A stretch of 64,000 nt of DNA from positions 22,677,202-22,741,201 of the forward strand of contig NC_061867.1 of NCBI RefSeq assembly GCF_907164915.1, in the 5' to 3' direction. Under the pieces are notes generated by a model. That model worked only from the letters and a program-made list of their open reading frames with translations. It had not been told where the DNA came from and made no database searches. Position numbers and translations under genes: made by a program. The stretch comes from Impatiens glandulifera (lineage: Eukaryota; Streptophyta; Magnoliopsida; Ericales; Balsaminaceae). Below are positions 48,290 to 59,792 of this stretch, in pieces (position 1 is the first letter of the stretch; each line of letters starts with the position of its first letter).

Positions 48290-50850
48290 CAAACCAATGT
48301 TGAAATTCTCAAACCTCGAGCTTTTCCACAAAACCTATACTTGAAGGATTTTTCCCGTGGTTACACACACTTTTGACTCCTCCATATGAAATTCCTCATA
48401 AGTTTATCAAGCTCTTTCATGCCTTTCTTTGGGAGAACTATTTGTTGTGCCCAGTATCGAATAGTTCCAATAACCACCTTCGTGATAAGTTCAATATGAC
48501 CTGTATAAGATAGTCTTTTTGTATCCCATCCCATTATAGAGTTCTTCACCCTTTCAATTAGTGGCCTACAATGAGATGTTTGAAGTTGTTTAGACGAGAG
48601 CACAATACCAATGTAATGGACAAGTAAAGTGCCTTCAATGATCCCCATGATGTTGAAAATGCTTGACTTTGTTTCCTCCTTCATGCCTCCATAGAAAGAC
48701 AAACTTTTGTAACATTATAAAAGATTGTTAATGCTTTCTTAATAGTTTTGATGGATTTAATCAACATGAGCCACAATAAATAGGTCGTCCACAAAATAAA
48801 TATGAGTAATATTTTTCTCCCTGCAATAAAGATGGTGAGTAAATGGTTGATTCTTTAATAGCATTTTGATGATGCATTCAAATATATCTATGATGAGGAT
48901 AAACAGGTAGGAAGAGAGAGGATCACATTGACTTACCCTATTTTCTCCCTTGAAAAATTCATCATGAATTCTATTAGCGCTAACAATAATGTGAGGAGTC
49001 GAAATACACTACATAATCTACTCAATAGATATACAAGGAAATCCAGAAGCTACTAAAAACTCATGAATAAAATTTCATCTAATGGAATCAAAGACTTTAT
49101 GAATATCTACCTTGAAAGCCACACAAAGTGAAATTGACTTCTTACCGTAACTTTTTAACAATCATTCTATAAGATATTATGGGAAATAGATCTACTAGGG
49201 ATGAAAGTTGACCTCTCAAGACTAATCAATTTTGAAATAACAGTTTTAAAACGTTTAGAAATAATTTTGGAAATGATTTTATAAATAACATTACACCAAA
49301 AAATGGGTCAGAAGTACTCCCGAATCTTTTCGGGTGTGAAGTTCTTTGGTATTAGGTTTTGAAAGTAGCATTTCCATTGTTTGAGCATCATTTAGTTTTA
49401 GAAGAACTCCATGAATTTTTCACTAACACTTTGTCCAACAATACCTCAATTTTCCTTTAAAAAAGTAGCATTGAAACCATTCGGACATGGACTTTTATCA
49501 CCCTTCATACAAACCAATGCTCCTTTGATCTCATTAGTAAATCTCAATGAGCTTCAGTTGTCCTCCTTCGTCACCTTCCTAATGACAATCTAATGAAGAA
49601 ATACCAAATGATAATAGAACTCCTTTCTCGTACCAATAAGGTCCCGATAATAAGTGATAGTTTCCCGATGAACTTGTTTTTTCCCTTGATCCACACACCA
49701 TCATCCCTATTAAGGCGAACCACACAATTCCGAAAATTCCTAGCTGAGCACTTCCGGTAAAAGAAAGATGTGTTCTTATCACCAAACGATAACCAATTCT
49801 GCCTTGAGTTTTGACGAACAAAGCTTTTCTCACATGAGTTTAGCACTCGAAAATTCAATAGGACTTTCTTTTCATTCACCTGACTATAGCTCATCCCCTG
49901 ATTGCTGAGATATAAATTCTACATAGATTTAAGTCTGGATTTAGTCTCTAGACCTTCAAGGATAAGTTACTAAATCTTTTCTATCAAACTTCTAGAGTTG
50001 AATCTTGAGAAGCTTCAACTTTTGACATACTTGATACATCTTTGATCCATTAACCTACCCCGACCAAACATTTTCAAGAATAACCTTAATGTTTTCACTC
50101 TTCATTTAGAAATTGAAGAACTTGAATGGTCACTTAACTTGATCTTCCTTTTCTCAAGACATTTTGATTGGACATTGATTAGAGATCCTAGGATTAGAGT
50201 TTGAATATAGCTTTTTGGGAACTGTTGTGCCCATTTTTCATTGACGAGTCTTCGATCGATGCAATTTTTCCTCATTTGCTCGTTGCCTCTAATGGAGGAC
50301 CAAGTGAAAATGTTCCCAAAATTTGTTGGCTCAATGCAACCAATTTCTTTGATGCAATCGTTGAAGTCAATCATTCCTTATGTGTTTCCAGTAACTGAGC
50401 ATCTTTCATTCATATATCTGGTAGCATTAAAATCCCCAATTACAACCCATGATTTACAATTATCCACCCAATTCCTCAAACAACTCCAAAGGTGCTTCAT
50501 GCCACTATCCGATTTATCTCAATAAACAACATCAAAATTTAGATAAAGTTAATTTCCACAATGATGGACTGATTAGTAGCATGAATTTTCTTGACTTCAG
50601 AGCCTTAGAGTCTCATCCAACCCAAATCCTCCCTGACTTTGTGTTCGGATTGTGATTAAACTTCCAATCAAAACAGAGTGACCCAATCTTATCAACGTTC
50701 TTAATCTAGATTTTAATTTCCAAAATACCATGAATAGTAACCTTCTCATTATCAATGATCCTCTTGACTTCTTGCACTTAAGGGGATCATGAAGACCCCT
50801 AATATTCCGAGTCACAATGGTATTGGATTTCCTCCCCACCTCCTCACTCC
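48290..50850 (-). pseudogene. LINE ORF2 remnant: endonuclease and reverse transcriptase
   Basis: Pieces in three frames: IVTRNIRGLHDPLKCKKSR (near 50815, start of the AP endonuclease, normally WNIRGLNDPLK); FTWSSIRGNEQ, CIDRRLVNEKW and KLSDHSSS (50374-50105, endonuclease end); NWLSFGDKNTSFFYRKCSAR (about 49800); CDPLSSYLFILII and THIYFVDDLFIVAHVD (48935-48770, RT core, with FVDD in place of the usual FADD); and MSFYGG to RNFIWRS (48702-48375, RT thumb). Many stops and frameshifts; inactive. Confidence 0.8.
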
Positions 50851-51419
50851 TATTCCTATGCTTTTTCTTAGAGTGTCTTTTCTTTTCTCGTGCCGACTTC
50901 TTCTAAAAAAAATTGCCTCCACCTTCCTCTTCTAACAATGATGGGCTTATATTCTTATACGAGCTTAGGTAACCATCATAAGTGATTGGGTCATTTGCAT
51001 CTTCATTAAAGTGTTCATCAGAATTATTCCCAAACTTATTATTGTTACTATTTAAGCTATTGTTCATAGCTTTACCTTGATACTTGTAATCAATACCATT
51101 TGCTTCACCATCCCTAGCTTTAGACTACAACAATCAACATTGTCTTCTTGCATCTGTTTATTCTCAATCATCCCCCGATTCATCATCCTAGCAAATCCAA
51201 AGTCATTACCAGGAGTTCCATCAACCCCATACCAGCAACACAAACACCTTCAATCCTATCATCTTTAGAACTAGAACCTAGTCATTCATCATCAGTCTCA
51301 TCCTTTCCAAATCTATTAAGGTCAATTATATTTTTTCTATAACAAGTAGCGCACATTGCATCATTTCCAGAACAGGTGCCTTAAATTCCATCATTTCCAG
51401 AACAAGTAACTAGAATACT

Positions 51420-51721
51420 TGTTGAGAAACGATCTAATCTAAACACGCGATAAAAGAAGATATAAAGATAAAGTGGTAAAGAATAATAAAGAACACAAGA
51501 TATAACGAGGTTCGACCAACAATGCCTACATCCTCGGGGAGTCGTCCATTCTATTGATATTCCATGGAATAATGATCCAAGTAACCCTAGGTTACAATGT
51601 CTCTATTTATAGGAGTACATCAAAAGCCAAAAGACTAAACTACTATTCCTAAGCCCAATAAAGGCTTAAAGCCCAATTACAATATATAAACTCTAATTAA
51701 ATATGAGCCCAAAACCCAACA
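51420..51721 (-). repeat. copia 3' LTR
   Basis: The 3' LTR in element orientation. It differs from the other LTR at six positions of 302. The adjacent 51722-51735, read on minus, is the purine-rich CCCAAGGTGGAGAT, the polypurine tract. Confidence 0.88.
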
Positions 51722-54700
51722 ATCTCCACCTTGGGCGAATACCGCGCTTATTGAGATGTGATGAATAAATTACAAATCTCCACCTTGACGAATTTCACGT
51801 TCCTTAGGAAATACATGAGCCGTACCCATCAATCTTCACCTCCACTCCACTCAAGAGCCCTTAGAAGAATAACAATCTTCACCATTAGGTATATCGCGCC
51901 ATCAAAAAGTTATGAGCCACACATCAATCTTCACTATTCGAGCCATTCACGAGATAAATCATTATACCTCCACTTCCGTTTAAATGCCCTTAGAAGATAA
52001 AATCATAGTGTTTACAACAACAAATAAATTTGGCAACTACGCTACTTCAGTGACTAGAGACATTCAATAACTCTTCCCAATCTTTGTTCATACCCGTTGA
52101 CATATGCGGAAACTAGAATTAACAATTCTTTATTATGTCAAAATAATCTTTACCTTTGTTTGCCACAAACTAAGTGTCTTATTTTTCAAGTCCAACAATC
52201 GACTGAAACCAAAATACCAAATAGACCCAAGACAAACTTTCATCGTCTACTTTTTAGAATCAGATATCTATCAAAACTGAGGACATCCAAAACGAACTTT
52301 CATCGTCTACTCCTCAAAATAAGATATTGATCAAAAACGAGAAGACCCAAGACGAACCTTTATCGTCTACTTCATAACAAATAAATTAGGCTATCACGAC
52401 ATCTCTTTTCTTTAGCTCAAGATTTGACAAAGTATTTGTCACCCATCTTGCCTTAAACGTTGCATACTCAATCAACTTGAACCTCATACTTCTCCTTGAC
52501 CAAATTAGCTTGTAATCTGCTAGTTTCTTGAATCCAAAAATGCCTAGCAATCAAAGAATATTATTTCAAAATTCACTATCTCTCTTCAATTGTCTTCACC
52601 AATGCTTCAAATGATCATCTATAGTTTCTCTGAAAGAAATCAAATATCCTTCCATTTGAATTGATCGAATCTCTCATCTAGTCCCTTTTTCATGACTAGG
52701 AATCCCTATTCAAAGTCTCAATCATCCCATTCATCTAATATATGATCCACAATGTATAGATAATTAAGATAGAACAAAAGAAGTAACAAAATCATCACCT
52801 TCGAATTAACCGAGTCTCCCATCTAGCCCCTTTTTCATGACTAGGAATCCCACTCAAGGTTTTTATTTATCTTCTCACATTAGAAGATAATGCAATGATT
52901 TCTTCTCGGTCGTTTGAGAGTTGCTTTCAAGATGTCTCCACCTCAACTTATAAGTGTCTTTCATTAGTCTTCCTCTTCCTGGTGTTTCATTGATAATATG
53001 TGTTAACTGGAATTGTTTCAATCCTTAATCACCCGCCAACTCAATGTAATCTTGCAATTTGTCCTAAAGGATTTCCCTGTCAACATGTCGACAATGTTAT
53101 CATCGGTAAACACCATATAAATAACAACTTTCCATACTCGATCATGTTTTTGTCAAGTGTAAAAGCACATAATCTCATCACAATCTTCATCTTGATTAGA
53201 TCTTCCAATAAGATAAGGTCATAACCAAAAAGATACAAACTTTTTGGTCCCAAATAAGTCAAATAAAATTAAAATTAGGCAGACACTTTAAGCCCCAGAA
53301 AAACAAACTTTGAGACGTCCAAACCTTGATCCGACCGTTGAAAATGTAGAGGAATGAGTTACCAACCCTCTCGAAAAAATCTCAGCGCAATCGGACTCTG
53401 TTTGAATCTCCGATCGTCAGTTTGATGAACCCTGTGCGGCTGTAGGCGAAAATCTACTACTAAATTTTCTCTCTACCCCCTTTTAATTTGACTTATTCAA
53501 TAACCGGTTTCCAAAGAAAAATCTCTCCAAACTTATTTCAGTCGAGAATTTCTTCAAGTCAAAGCCCTCACCATAGTGAAATAATGTCACCCATGTATGC
53601 CAAGACAACAATCGGTTATAATAAAACCTCCAACTAATTTTCAATAAGCATGAAGATGTATCGTTTGTTCTCCAAATTCTTCTAGCAAAATCCCGCACAG
53701 AAAGAATCTAACAAACCATATATATGATTAGTGCATCCTCAACTCATACCTTAGAAATTATCATTCTTGGTAGAACCCTTGAGACATCAATACCCACTTG
53801 ACAACTTCGCACCAGCACTTACCGGGATTGCCAATCAAAAACCTACTCATAAGGTTGATGCAAATCCAAATCCGACCCTTAAACACACATATCAAAAATA
53901 CACTCTTGCAAACAAACATTAAAGTCACCTACTTTAATCAGAAAACCCTTTACATGTTGCATCAATTGTCTTCTATAATCTGCAACATCGAATAAGTACT
54001 CCACCTTCTTTTTCAACTCCAATTTTCAATCTCCATATTGACGAATATCAAATCTCTTAGAAGATAAATCACAAATCTCCATATTTGAGAAGTTCAAGTC
54101 AAACAAGTCTCAATACAAATCCAAGATCAAAGCATACAAAGCTTTGAGAGTTTGATTAAAATCAAACAAGTCTTTACTTGTGAAAATTGGAACAAATAGG
54201 TCTTAAACCTATTTTATAAAATCAAACGAGACTTAAATAAAAAGTCTTAGTTGAAAAAGTCTTAGTTGAAAAAGTCTTAGTTGTTGACCGCTTTAAAGAT
54301 TCTTGGCTTCTCTCTATATATTATATTATATCATAATATAATATCTATTTATATGGAATATATATATATAGATATATATGGAGATATATATGGAGATATA
54401 TATTTTTTTTCCTTTTTATATTTTAATAGACCATATGTCCCAAATTAAAATAAATCAAAAAATATACCTCATCTTCTTCATTCTGGTATCACTGCCTATA
54501 TGACGACTTTTCGTCACCTGCACGGCTGCACCCATTGGCGCCTTCAAGAAGAATAAAAGACCATTGTCTTCTTCTCTCTTCTTCTCAAACCTCGTCACCC
54601 AGAACTAAGAAATATTTTAACGACCGTTGACATCTCCTTAGCAATTGAAGATTTTGACTCAAATCTTCACAGTGGCTAAATCTTCTACAACCAATGTCGT

Positions 54701-54815
54701 TTTCTCAAATAACCAGCAATCTTCAATAAAAGCACAAATATCAAACAACTTCTTTAATGGTGGTTAGGGTTTCCGTAATATCTTCACAAATAGATTAGGT
54801 TAAACATTCTCAAAA

Positions 54816-54830
54816 CATGCTCTGATACCA
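54816..54830 (-). other. tRNA-Met primer-binding site
   Basis: On minus TGGTATCAGAGCATG, complementary to the initiator methionine tRNA 3' end, two bases inside the 5' LTR. It sets the orientation of the element. Confidence 0.88.
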
Positions 54831-54832
54831 CT

Positions 54833-55134
54833 TGTTGAGAAACGATCTAATCTAAACACGTGATAAAAGAAGATATAAAGATAAAGTGGTAAAGAATAAT
54901 AAAGAACACAAGATATAACGAGGTTCGGCCAACAATGCCTACATCCTCGGGGAGTCGTCCATTCTATTGATATTCCATGGAATAATGATCCAAGTAACCC
55001 TATGTTACAATGTCTCTATTTATAAGAGTACATCAAAAGCCAAAAGACTAAACTACTACTCCTAAGCTCAATAAAGGCTTAAAGCCCAATTACAATATAT
55101 AAACTCTAATTAAATATGAGCCCAAAACCCAACA
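54833..55134 (-). repeat. copia 5' LTR
   Basis: The 5' LTR in element orientation, next to the primer-binding site. It starts TG and ends CA like its partner. Confidence 0.88.
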
Positions 55135-55139
55135 ATACT

Positions 55140-55960
55140 GTCATTTTTAGGATAGTAATATGAATTTTATTATTATCTCTCATATTATCATTTTTTGAAT
55201 TTCCACTATTCTTCTTCACCTCTTTGACAGGTACATCAACGTTCAAAGTAACCCTTTCTTCTGTGAGGTCCATGCTATTTTCACCAACCATAGCATTATC
55301 AACGTTTTGCTTTGCCTTGTTAACATTGATATCGACATTCAAGATATGCTATTGGTTAGTTTTAGGACACTTGAGAATAGAATGTGAAAAAGTTTGGCAT
55401 GAAATGCATCTATTCGACCTCCATTCATATTTAATTTCAATATAAAATAAGTTTCTCAATTTATCAACGAATTCCATCTCATACGACAATACGCTTTTCG
55501 GGTGGATCTCGATACTTACTTTGGCAATAGAGGCTTGGTTGTTTCCTTCAATGTTAGGATCCAACCTTTAAGGCGATCCTAGTAAGCTAGTAAAGTAGTT
55601 AATTAATCGCTTTTGCATTACATAGATGTGGAATGTTTTGTAGAGTAACCCAAATTTATTCTAATTCTGATGGGTTACGGTCCAGATTCATTCATTCCTT
55701 CCATTGAAGCATCTTAAAGTAATTATTGGAGATAAAATATAATCCACTATCATATACCATCTTAGTTTCACTCCCACTTCGAAATTGTAGAAAATAGTAA
55801 CCAAAGTCATTGACTGTTAATTTTTCCACCCTCTTTTTCTCATTTGTGAAAGAGATAGTCTTTAACAAATTTGAAGGGATGATGACATTACCAACAAAAT
55901 ACCCAACAACAACTGAATCTCAGGATGGTACACAATGTTCCTTACTAGAGTGAAAATAAA
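55140..55960 (-). pseudogene. LINE ORF1 (DUF4283-like, zinc knuckle) remnant
   Basis: On minus: VVGYFVGN (about 55905), RVEKLTVNDFGYYFLQFRSG (55830-55770), IWVTLQNIP, ASIAKVSIEIHPKSV (about 55530), then IKYEWRSNRCISCQTFSHSI with LKCP (55440-55365), the knuckle that normally reads C..C..GH..C. Stops and small shifts are present. Plant L1 ORF1 proteins bind the element RNA. Confidence 0.7.
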
Positions 55961-56094
55961 AAAATTGGATGAACTTAAAAAATATAAAAAAGTAATATAT
56001 AATTGGAAAGAATCAATCAAATATGATTTATAAAAATTATCACACTAATCACTAGATAAATATTATTATTATTATTATTATTTTCAAAAGATTA

Positions 56095-56130
<36 letters not shown>

Positions 56131-56850
56131 CCTTAACATTCATTATTTAAAAATAATAATAATTTATTATTAAATATTATTTGATCATAAAGAAAATAAA
56201 TAAATTTGAAAGACAAAAATACCATAAATTATAAAAACATTCAAATAATCCTATCAAACCAATCCTAAAAAATAATTATAATTAAATTATGTATAATTAA
56301 AAAACATTAATAGATATATCTAACATGTGTTTCTTTCTATCTCTCATAAAATGCCTAAGAATCCCTTTAAATTTCATCCTCACTTTGAGTACTAAGATTA
56401 ATCAACACAACTATAATTTCTTTATGTTTTTAGGAAACTTAATATACACTATTTGGGATCACTAAATCTCGACTAAGATAACTCAAGTCAACAATAACCA
56501 ATTTTAAAATTCTCCTTTAAAAAATTATAAATTAAAATCGACCACATATGTGAATATATTCTATTTCCTTAAAAAAACAATTAAAAGTCAAATATTCAAA
56601 TAAATTAAAGGAAGTTAATGACCTAATTATAGAATAAAAACACGTTTTCTTTTTTCTTTTTCATATTTATTTATTTAAATTATTGGTTCATATCCTAATA
56701 TTTATCTAAAAAGATGCCCTTTATTTTTATATACTTTGATTTGTATTCTTTTTTTAATAATTTAAAATATTGTTAAAATAAGTTACAAAATGAAATGGAT
56801 TAAGACAGTGATTAATTAGATGAAAGAATTAATCTTATTTAGACGTAATT
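55960..56850. other. AT-rich gene-free stretch
   Basis: Contains a (TA)n tract at 56096-56128. No coding signal was found. Confidence 0.5.
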
Positions 56851-56852
56851 CA

Positions 56853-57785
56853 AAATTATATATATATATAATTTTTAAAGTGTCTAGATTGCCGGGTTAA
56901 GAGCTGTGGTTAATTTGAATATATATGTGAGAGTAATGAATATTTGGATCAAATTTTGGGTTGACCCGCCCATAAACTTAAAACGGTTAAAAATATAATT
57001 AAAAATGCTATAGGTATGGTTCAAACTTACAACATAACAAAACAAATACAAGCCTTTAACCAACTAGGATAATAACACTTTATATTTTAAATTTAACACC
57101 AAATTTGATGAACGCAAAACATTTTAATAATATAAGTTTAACTTTTTAATTAACTAATCTATATATATATATATATAATGATGCTTAATTTTTAAAGTGT
57201 CCGAATTGCCGGATCGAGAGTTGTGGTTAATTTGGATATATATGTGAGAGTAAATGGATACTTGGGTCAGATTGTGGGTTGACCCGCCCATAAACTTAAA
57301 ACGGTTAAAAATAAAATTAAAAATGCTATAGGTATGACGACTTGCAATCTAACAAAACAAGCACAACCCTTTAACCAACTAGACTTATAACACTTTATAT
57401 TTTAAATTTAACACCAAATTTGATGAACGCGGAACATTTTAATAATATAAATTCAACATTTTATTAACTAATATATATATATATGTGTATAATGATGCGT
57501 ATTTTTTAAAATGTCTGGATTGTCGGGTCGAAAGCTGTGGTTAATTTGGATATATATGTGAGAGTAAATGGATACTTGGGTCGGATTGTGGGTTGACCCG
57601 CCCATAAATTTAAAAAGGTTAAAAATAAAATTAAAAATACTATAGGTATGGTTCGAACTTACAACATAACAAAACAAATACAACCCTTTAACCAATTAGG
57701 CTAATAACACTAAATATTTTAATTTCAACACCAAATTTGATGAACGCGGGACATTTTAACAATATAAGTTTAACTTTTTAACTAA

Positions 57786-57871
<86 letters not shown>

Positions 57872-59055
57872 GATGCTTAATTTTTAAAGTGTCCGGATTG
57901 CCGGGTCGAGAGCTGTGGTTAATTTGGATATATATGTGAGAGTAAATGGATACTTGGGGTCGGATTGTGGGTTGACTCGTCCATAAACTTAAAACGGTTA
58001 AAAATAAAATAAAAAATGCTATAAGTATGGTTCAAACTTGCAAACTAACAAAAAAAAGTACAACTCCTTAACCAACTAGGTTAATAACACTTTATATTTT
58101 AAATTCAATACCAAATTTGATGAACGCATGTCATTTTAACAATATAAGTTCAAAATTTTAACTAACTAATCTCTATATATATAATGATGCTTAATTTTTA
58201 AAGTCTTCGTATTTTCGGGTCGAGAGCTGTGGTTAATTTGGATATATATGTGAGACTAAATGGATACTTGAGTCGGATTGTGGGTTGACCCGCCCATAAA
58301 CTTAAAACGGTTAAAAATAAAATTAAAAATGCTATAAATAGGTATGACGAACTTGCAACCTAACAAAATAAGTACAACTTTTAACTAACTAAGCTAATAA
58401 CACTTTATATTTTAAATTCAACACCAAATTTGATGAACGCGAGACATTTTAACAATATAAGTTTAACTTTTTAACTAACTAATCTATATATATAATGATT
58501 ATTAATTTTTAAAGCGTCCGGATTGCCGGCCCGAAAGCTATGTTTAATTTGGATATATATATGTGAGCAAATGAATACTTGGGTCGGATTGTGGGTTGAC
58601 CCGCCCATAAACTTAAAACGGTTAAAAAAATAAAATTAAAAATGCTATAGGTATGGTTCGAACTTACAACCTAACAAAACAAGTATAACCCTTTAACCAA
58701 CTAAGGTAATAACACTTTATATTTTAGATTAACACTAAATTTGATGAACGCAGAACATTTTAACACTATAAGTTCAACTTTTTAACTAACCAATCTATAT
58801 ATATATATACATTAATGATAATTAATTTTTAAAGTGTCCGGATTGCCGGGTTAAGAGTTGTGGTTAGTTTGGATATATATGTGAGAGTAAATGGATACTT
58901 GGGTCGGATTGTGGTTGACCCGCCCATAAACATAAAACGGTTAAAAATAAAATTAAAAATGCTATAGGTATGGTTCGAACTTACAACCTAATAATATGTG
59001 AGAGTAAATGAATATTTGGATCGGATTGTGGGTTGACCTGCCCATAAACATTTTT
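56853..59055 (+). repeat. tandem array of Helitron-linked units of about 312 bp, seven plus one partial
   Basis: Units begin near 56853, 57158, 57469, 57788, 58170, 58482 and 58793, with a partial at about 58993. Each runs from (TC)TATATAT..AATGATGCTT through AAAGTGTCCGGATTGCCGGG, GTGGGTTGACCCGCCCATAA and AACACCAAATTTGATGAACG. On minus each full unit has TAGCCTAGTTGG-like and GTTCGAACC boxes about 33 bases apart. Periods are 305-322 bp except where a (TA)n tract of about 80 bp (57788-57869) lengthens one. Confidence 0.9.
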
Positions 59056-59127
59056 ACCGTAATATTTTTTTCAGGGTTTTTTTATATTATTACTCGTGTA
59101 AATGCACGGAATACATGCTAGTATTCT
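56853..59127 (+). mobile_element. Helitron-like element with tandem 5' units
   Basis: The array is followed by ACTCGTGTAAATGCACGGAA (stem CGTG/CACG) and GCTAGT at 59122-59127, the hairpin-plus-CTAG end of Helitrons. No Rep/helicase is present. The left border is taken from the first unit and is not verified by an empty site. Confidence 0.6.
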
Positions 59128-59149
59128 ATAAATTTCGGTACTATATTAA

Positions 59150-59792
59150 TGTCTAAATTAATTATTACCATTTAAAACATTGGTCTTCTATTACATCAAA
59201 TATTAATTAAGCTTACACGTAATTTCATTTTTTTTCTCTAGATTTTCTACAATGGTAATTTCTCTTAGTAATATTTTATAAATCTCTCGTTACATATTAT
59301 AGCCTAAATTAATTATTACCATTTAAAACATTGGTCTTCTATTATATATAGGGAATTCACATCAAATATTATAAATTAAGCTTTTACATCAAATATTAAT
59401 TAAGCTTACACGTAATTTCATTTTTTTTTCTAGATTTTCTACAATGGTAATTTCTCTTAGTAATATTTTACAAATATCTTGTTACATACTATAGCCTAAA
59501 TTAATTATTACCATTTAAACCATTGGTCTTCTATTATATATAGGGAATTCACATCAAATAATATAAATTAAGCTTACAAGAAATTTCAATTTTTTCAAGA
59601 TTTTCTACAATGGTAATTTCTCTCAGTAATGTTCTATAAACCTCTTGTTACATACTATATTAATGCCTAAATTAATTATTACCATTTAAAACATTGGTCT
59701 TCTATTATATAGGGAATTCACATCAAATATTAATTAAGCTTACAAACAATTTCATTTGTTTCTAGATTTTCTACAATGGTAATTTCTCTCAG
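59150..59792. repeat. four tandem copies, 150-190 bp, ending in the polygalacturonase first exon
   Basis: Copies begin near 59153, 59303, 59495 and 59665 with TTAATTATTACCATTTAAA and end with ACAATGGTAATTTCTCTYAG. The last copy supplies the ATG of the polygalacturonase gene; the earlier copies carry the same ATG but stop after nine codons. Confidence 0.85.

Larger units (their letters stand above)
51420..55134 (-). mobile_element. non-autonomous Ty1/copia-like LTR retrotransposon
   Basis: Two 302-bp LTRs (TGTTGAGAAAC..CCCAACA), a perfect 5-bp target duplication ATACT (51415-51419 and 55135-55139), a primer-binding site and a polypurine tract are all present. The 3.1-kb interior has no recognisable gag, protease, integrase or RT on either strand. 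It holds internal repeats: three units of about 66 bp with CTTTCATCGTCTAC (52225-52375), two with CCCTTTTTCATGACTAGGAA (52683 and 52828), and AAAAGTCTTAGTTG three times at 54241. It sits inside the LINE remnant. Confidence 0.88.
48290..55960 (-). mobile_element. L1-type LINE remnant, split by a copia element
   Basis: Read on minus from about 55960 the order is ORF1 (gag-like, zinc knuckle), the copia insertion, endonuclease, reverse transcriptase, with the end near 48290. Without the insertion it is about 3.9 kb, shorter than full plant L1 elements (around 6 kb), so it is deleted as well as broken. No poly(A) end or target duplication was found. Confidence 0.7.

Noticed and set aside
46000..48290. 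A complete LTR retrotransposon
   Set aside because: A TATA-like motif and repeat island exist, but no LTR pair, primer site or coding region could be found.
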